Shown here: piece by piece, positions 11,800 through 13,086 of the stretch
How positions within the stretch are numbered: the first letter of the stretch is position 1
Layout of the letters: each line of letters opens with the position of its first letter
Assembly (NCBI GenBank): GCA_964385195.1
Contig: CAYLOC010000079.1
Location: 1-13,086, forward strand
Reading direction: 5' to 3'
Source: CAYLOC01 sp964385195
Lineage (GTDB): Bacteria; Actinomycetota; Actinomycetes; Propionibacteriales; Nocardioidaceae
Length of the DNA stretch: 13,086 nucleotides
The notes under the pieces: generated by a model
The model's database searches: none
What the model saw: only the letters and a program-made list of their open reading frames with translations
What the model was told of the DNA's origin: nothing
Program-made: the position numbers and the translations under genes

Positions 11800-13086
11800 G
11801 AGTGGTCGGACTCCTTCGGGCTACCCTTCGTGCTCAACTGTCGACGCCGCCGTACGACGAGCAGGAAGAGCGCGGACAGGACCATGAGCCCTCCGGCGAC
11901 CGTCAGCCAGTCGTTGCTGTCCTGGCCCGAGGTGGCCCGAGAACCGGCAGCGACGCTCCCAACGGGGACCTGCCGTACCTGGCTCCCGTCGAGGTACGTG
12001 GGTACCTGCGGAGACAGTCCACTGGGCAGTGTGTACCCGGTGGACGGCACGTATCCGACTGTGTTGGTCGGCGTCTGACCCTCTGTCCCCGACAGTGACC
12101 CCTGCTGGTTTGCACCAACAGCGCCCACGTAGTAGGCCATGGTCTGAGCGACGGGCGTGGTCTCACCTGTTGTCAGCACCACACCGGCCGCACGAACCGT
12201 GATTCGCCGGGCGCCTTGGCCCGCTTGCAATCGCGTCGAACACTGGGTGGACTCGCCCGGATCCAGTCGCTGGTCTGCGCACTTCATCAGGCCAGCGGGA
12301 GTACCCGCGACGACTCCGGCCACGGTGACCTGGCCAGTGTTGGTCACCGAGACGCTGATCACCATCGTGGTTCCTGGTTCAATGCTCGGACCAGGCGCGG
12401 CACCGGCCGACTGGCCATTGATAGTGGGCTGGCCAACAGCCAACACACCCTGGTCAGCGCCTTGGCCGTCGTTCCTAGGACCCTTTTCTCGCTGGGTCGT
12501 GCTGTAATAGACGGCCGCGGAGTCAGAGGTTGGCGCACCGGAAGAGGCGTGGCCCTTCACTGTGACGGTGAGCTGTTGTTTCCCGGACTTCGCCGTGGAT
12601 GCCACTGTGCACTCGGTGGACTTCCCTGGTGACAGGGTGCTGGTACCGCAGGTCATCGGGCCCACTGACGTGGTCCCGTTCAGCCCGGCGATCTCGACAT
12701 CACCAGTGTTGGACACCGTCACCGACACCTGCACCGGCTCACCAGCCGGCACCCGCGGCCCCGGCGCGGACCCGGCCGGGTCCCCGTTCACCGACACATC
12801 AGTGATCGAGACCCCAACCTGGCCACCACCACCGCCACCACCGGTCACCCGGAAGTACACGGTGGCACCATCAGACGCCGTCGACCCCTGCGGGCCAGAC
12901 GCGGTGATCGTCACCTGCACCTGATACTGCCCCGGCTGCCCCGGCGACAGCTGCACCACACACTGCGTCGATGCACCCGGCGCCAAGGAGTCACTCTCAC
13001 ACGAGAGATCCCCCGAGCCACCCAGATCAGTGATCTCGACATCACCAGTGTTGGACACCGTCACCGACACCTGCACCGGCTCACCA
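11796..13086 (-). CDS. Repeat-containing surface protein with C-terminal membrane anchor (5' end outside window)
   Basis: The open frame continues past base 13086, so the start and signal peptide are not visible. Residues below are numbered from the GTG codon at 13076, which is an internal Val. Three Ig-like DUF11/CARDB-type repeats are visible (about 1-80, 87-192, 210-318), sharing APGP, VSVTVSNTGDV and LxPGxSTxC segments. Each has two cysteines 13 residues apart (26/39, 143/156, 266/279), probably a disulfide. A Gly7 linker (79-85) joins the first two. A Thr/Pro/Gly-rich stalk (320-388), one membrane helix (about 390-408), RRRR and a 14-residue tail follow. This looks like a wall-spanning protein. 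No canonical LPXTG lies next to the helix; VPSTG (343-347) is the nearest match, 42 residues before it. It is first in the operon before both sortases. Confidence 0.85.
   Translation of the reverse strand, partial: GEPVQVSVTVSNTGDVEITDLGGSGDLSCESDSLAPGASTQCVVQLSPGQPGQYQVQVTITASGPQGSTASDGATVYFRVTGGGGGGGQVGVSITDVSVNGDPAGSAPGPRVPAGEPVQVSVTVSNTGDVEIAGLNGTTSVGPMTCGTSTLSPGKSTECTVASTAKSGKQQLTVTVKGHASSGAPTSDSAAVYYSTTQREKGPRNDGQGADQGVLAVGQPTINGQSAGAAPGPSIEPGTTMVISVSVTNTGQVTVAGVVAGTPAGLMKCADQRLDPGESTQCSTRLQAGQGARRITVRAAGVVLTTGETTPVAQTMAYYVGAVGANQQGSLSGTEGQTPTNTVGYVPSTGYTLPSGLSPQVPTYLDGSQVRQVPVGSVAAGSRATSGQDSNDWLTVAGGLMVLSALFLLVVRRRRQLSTKGSPKESDHS
12690..12744 (-). repeat. 55-bp exact direct repeat, copy 1
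   Basis: These bases are identical to 13032-13086. The copy encodes the GEPVQVSVTVSNTGDVEI segment of the second visible repeat domain of the surface protein. The offset is 342 bp, or 114 codons, the length of one repeat unit. Confidence 0.97.
13032..13086 (-). repeat. 55-bp exact direct repeat, copy 2 (runs to window edge)
   Basis: This copy is identical base for base to 12690-12744 and is cut by the window end, so the true identical tract may be longer. It encodes the same segment in the first visible repeat domain, pointing to recent duplication or gene conversion among repeat units. Confidence 0.97.

Noticed and set aside
12690..13086. Possible CRISPR or tandem DNA repeat
   Set aside because: The two 55-bp copies are in frame within a repeat-domain protein at a 114-codon period; there is no regular repeat-spacer pattern.

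Overview
This is high-GC DNA with an actinobacterial (Actinomycetota) gene order. The marks are the tRNA-Trp/secE/nusG/rplK/rplA run, a lipoprotein gene between rplA and rplJ, the tRNA-Thr/tRNA-Met/rpmG/hadA/hadB run, GTG and TTG starts, an extended acidic NusG N-terminus and an actinobacterial-type L10 leader. The order secE, aspartate aminotransferase, adenosine deaminase family, murB is the one I recall from Streptomyces. I cannot place the organism below phylum.

Layout: (1) 34-4467, all minus strand: tRNA-Trp, secE, nusG, rplK, rplA, a lipoprotein and rplJ. A 303-bp gap before rplJ holds a promoter, an L10-binding leader and an intrinsic attenuator. rplL would lie just beyond base 1. (2) 4646-6928, plus strand: a class I aminotransferase and an adenosine-deaminase-family enzyme, almost touching and in the same reading frame. 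(3) 6912-9138, minus strand: tRNA-Thr, tRNA-Met, rpmG, hadA, hadB and murB, with abutting or overlapping ends from rpmG to murB. (4) 9139-9377: a spacer with the tRNA promoter and an AT-rich patch carrying a near-consensus promoter that faces the opposite way. (5) 9378-13086, minus strand: a four-gene overlapping operon encoding a repeat-containing surface protein (its start lies beyond the window), two class F-like sortases and a secreted streptogrisin-type serine protease.

Regions 1 to 3 are translation, secretion, envelope and housekeeping functions. Region 5 is the accessory part and the most interesting. The first sortase to be translated (11125-11799) has tyrosine where the catalytic histidine is expected. 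The second (10355-11125) keeps the histidine and cysteine but appears to lack an arginine at the position where its neighbour has one. All junctions in the cassette overlap by 1 to 4 bases, so surface protein, both sortases and protease are probably made together. My inference is a co-expressed envelope module in which two diverged sortases and a protease act on, or together with, the repeat protein. No function can be proven from the sequence.
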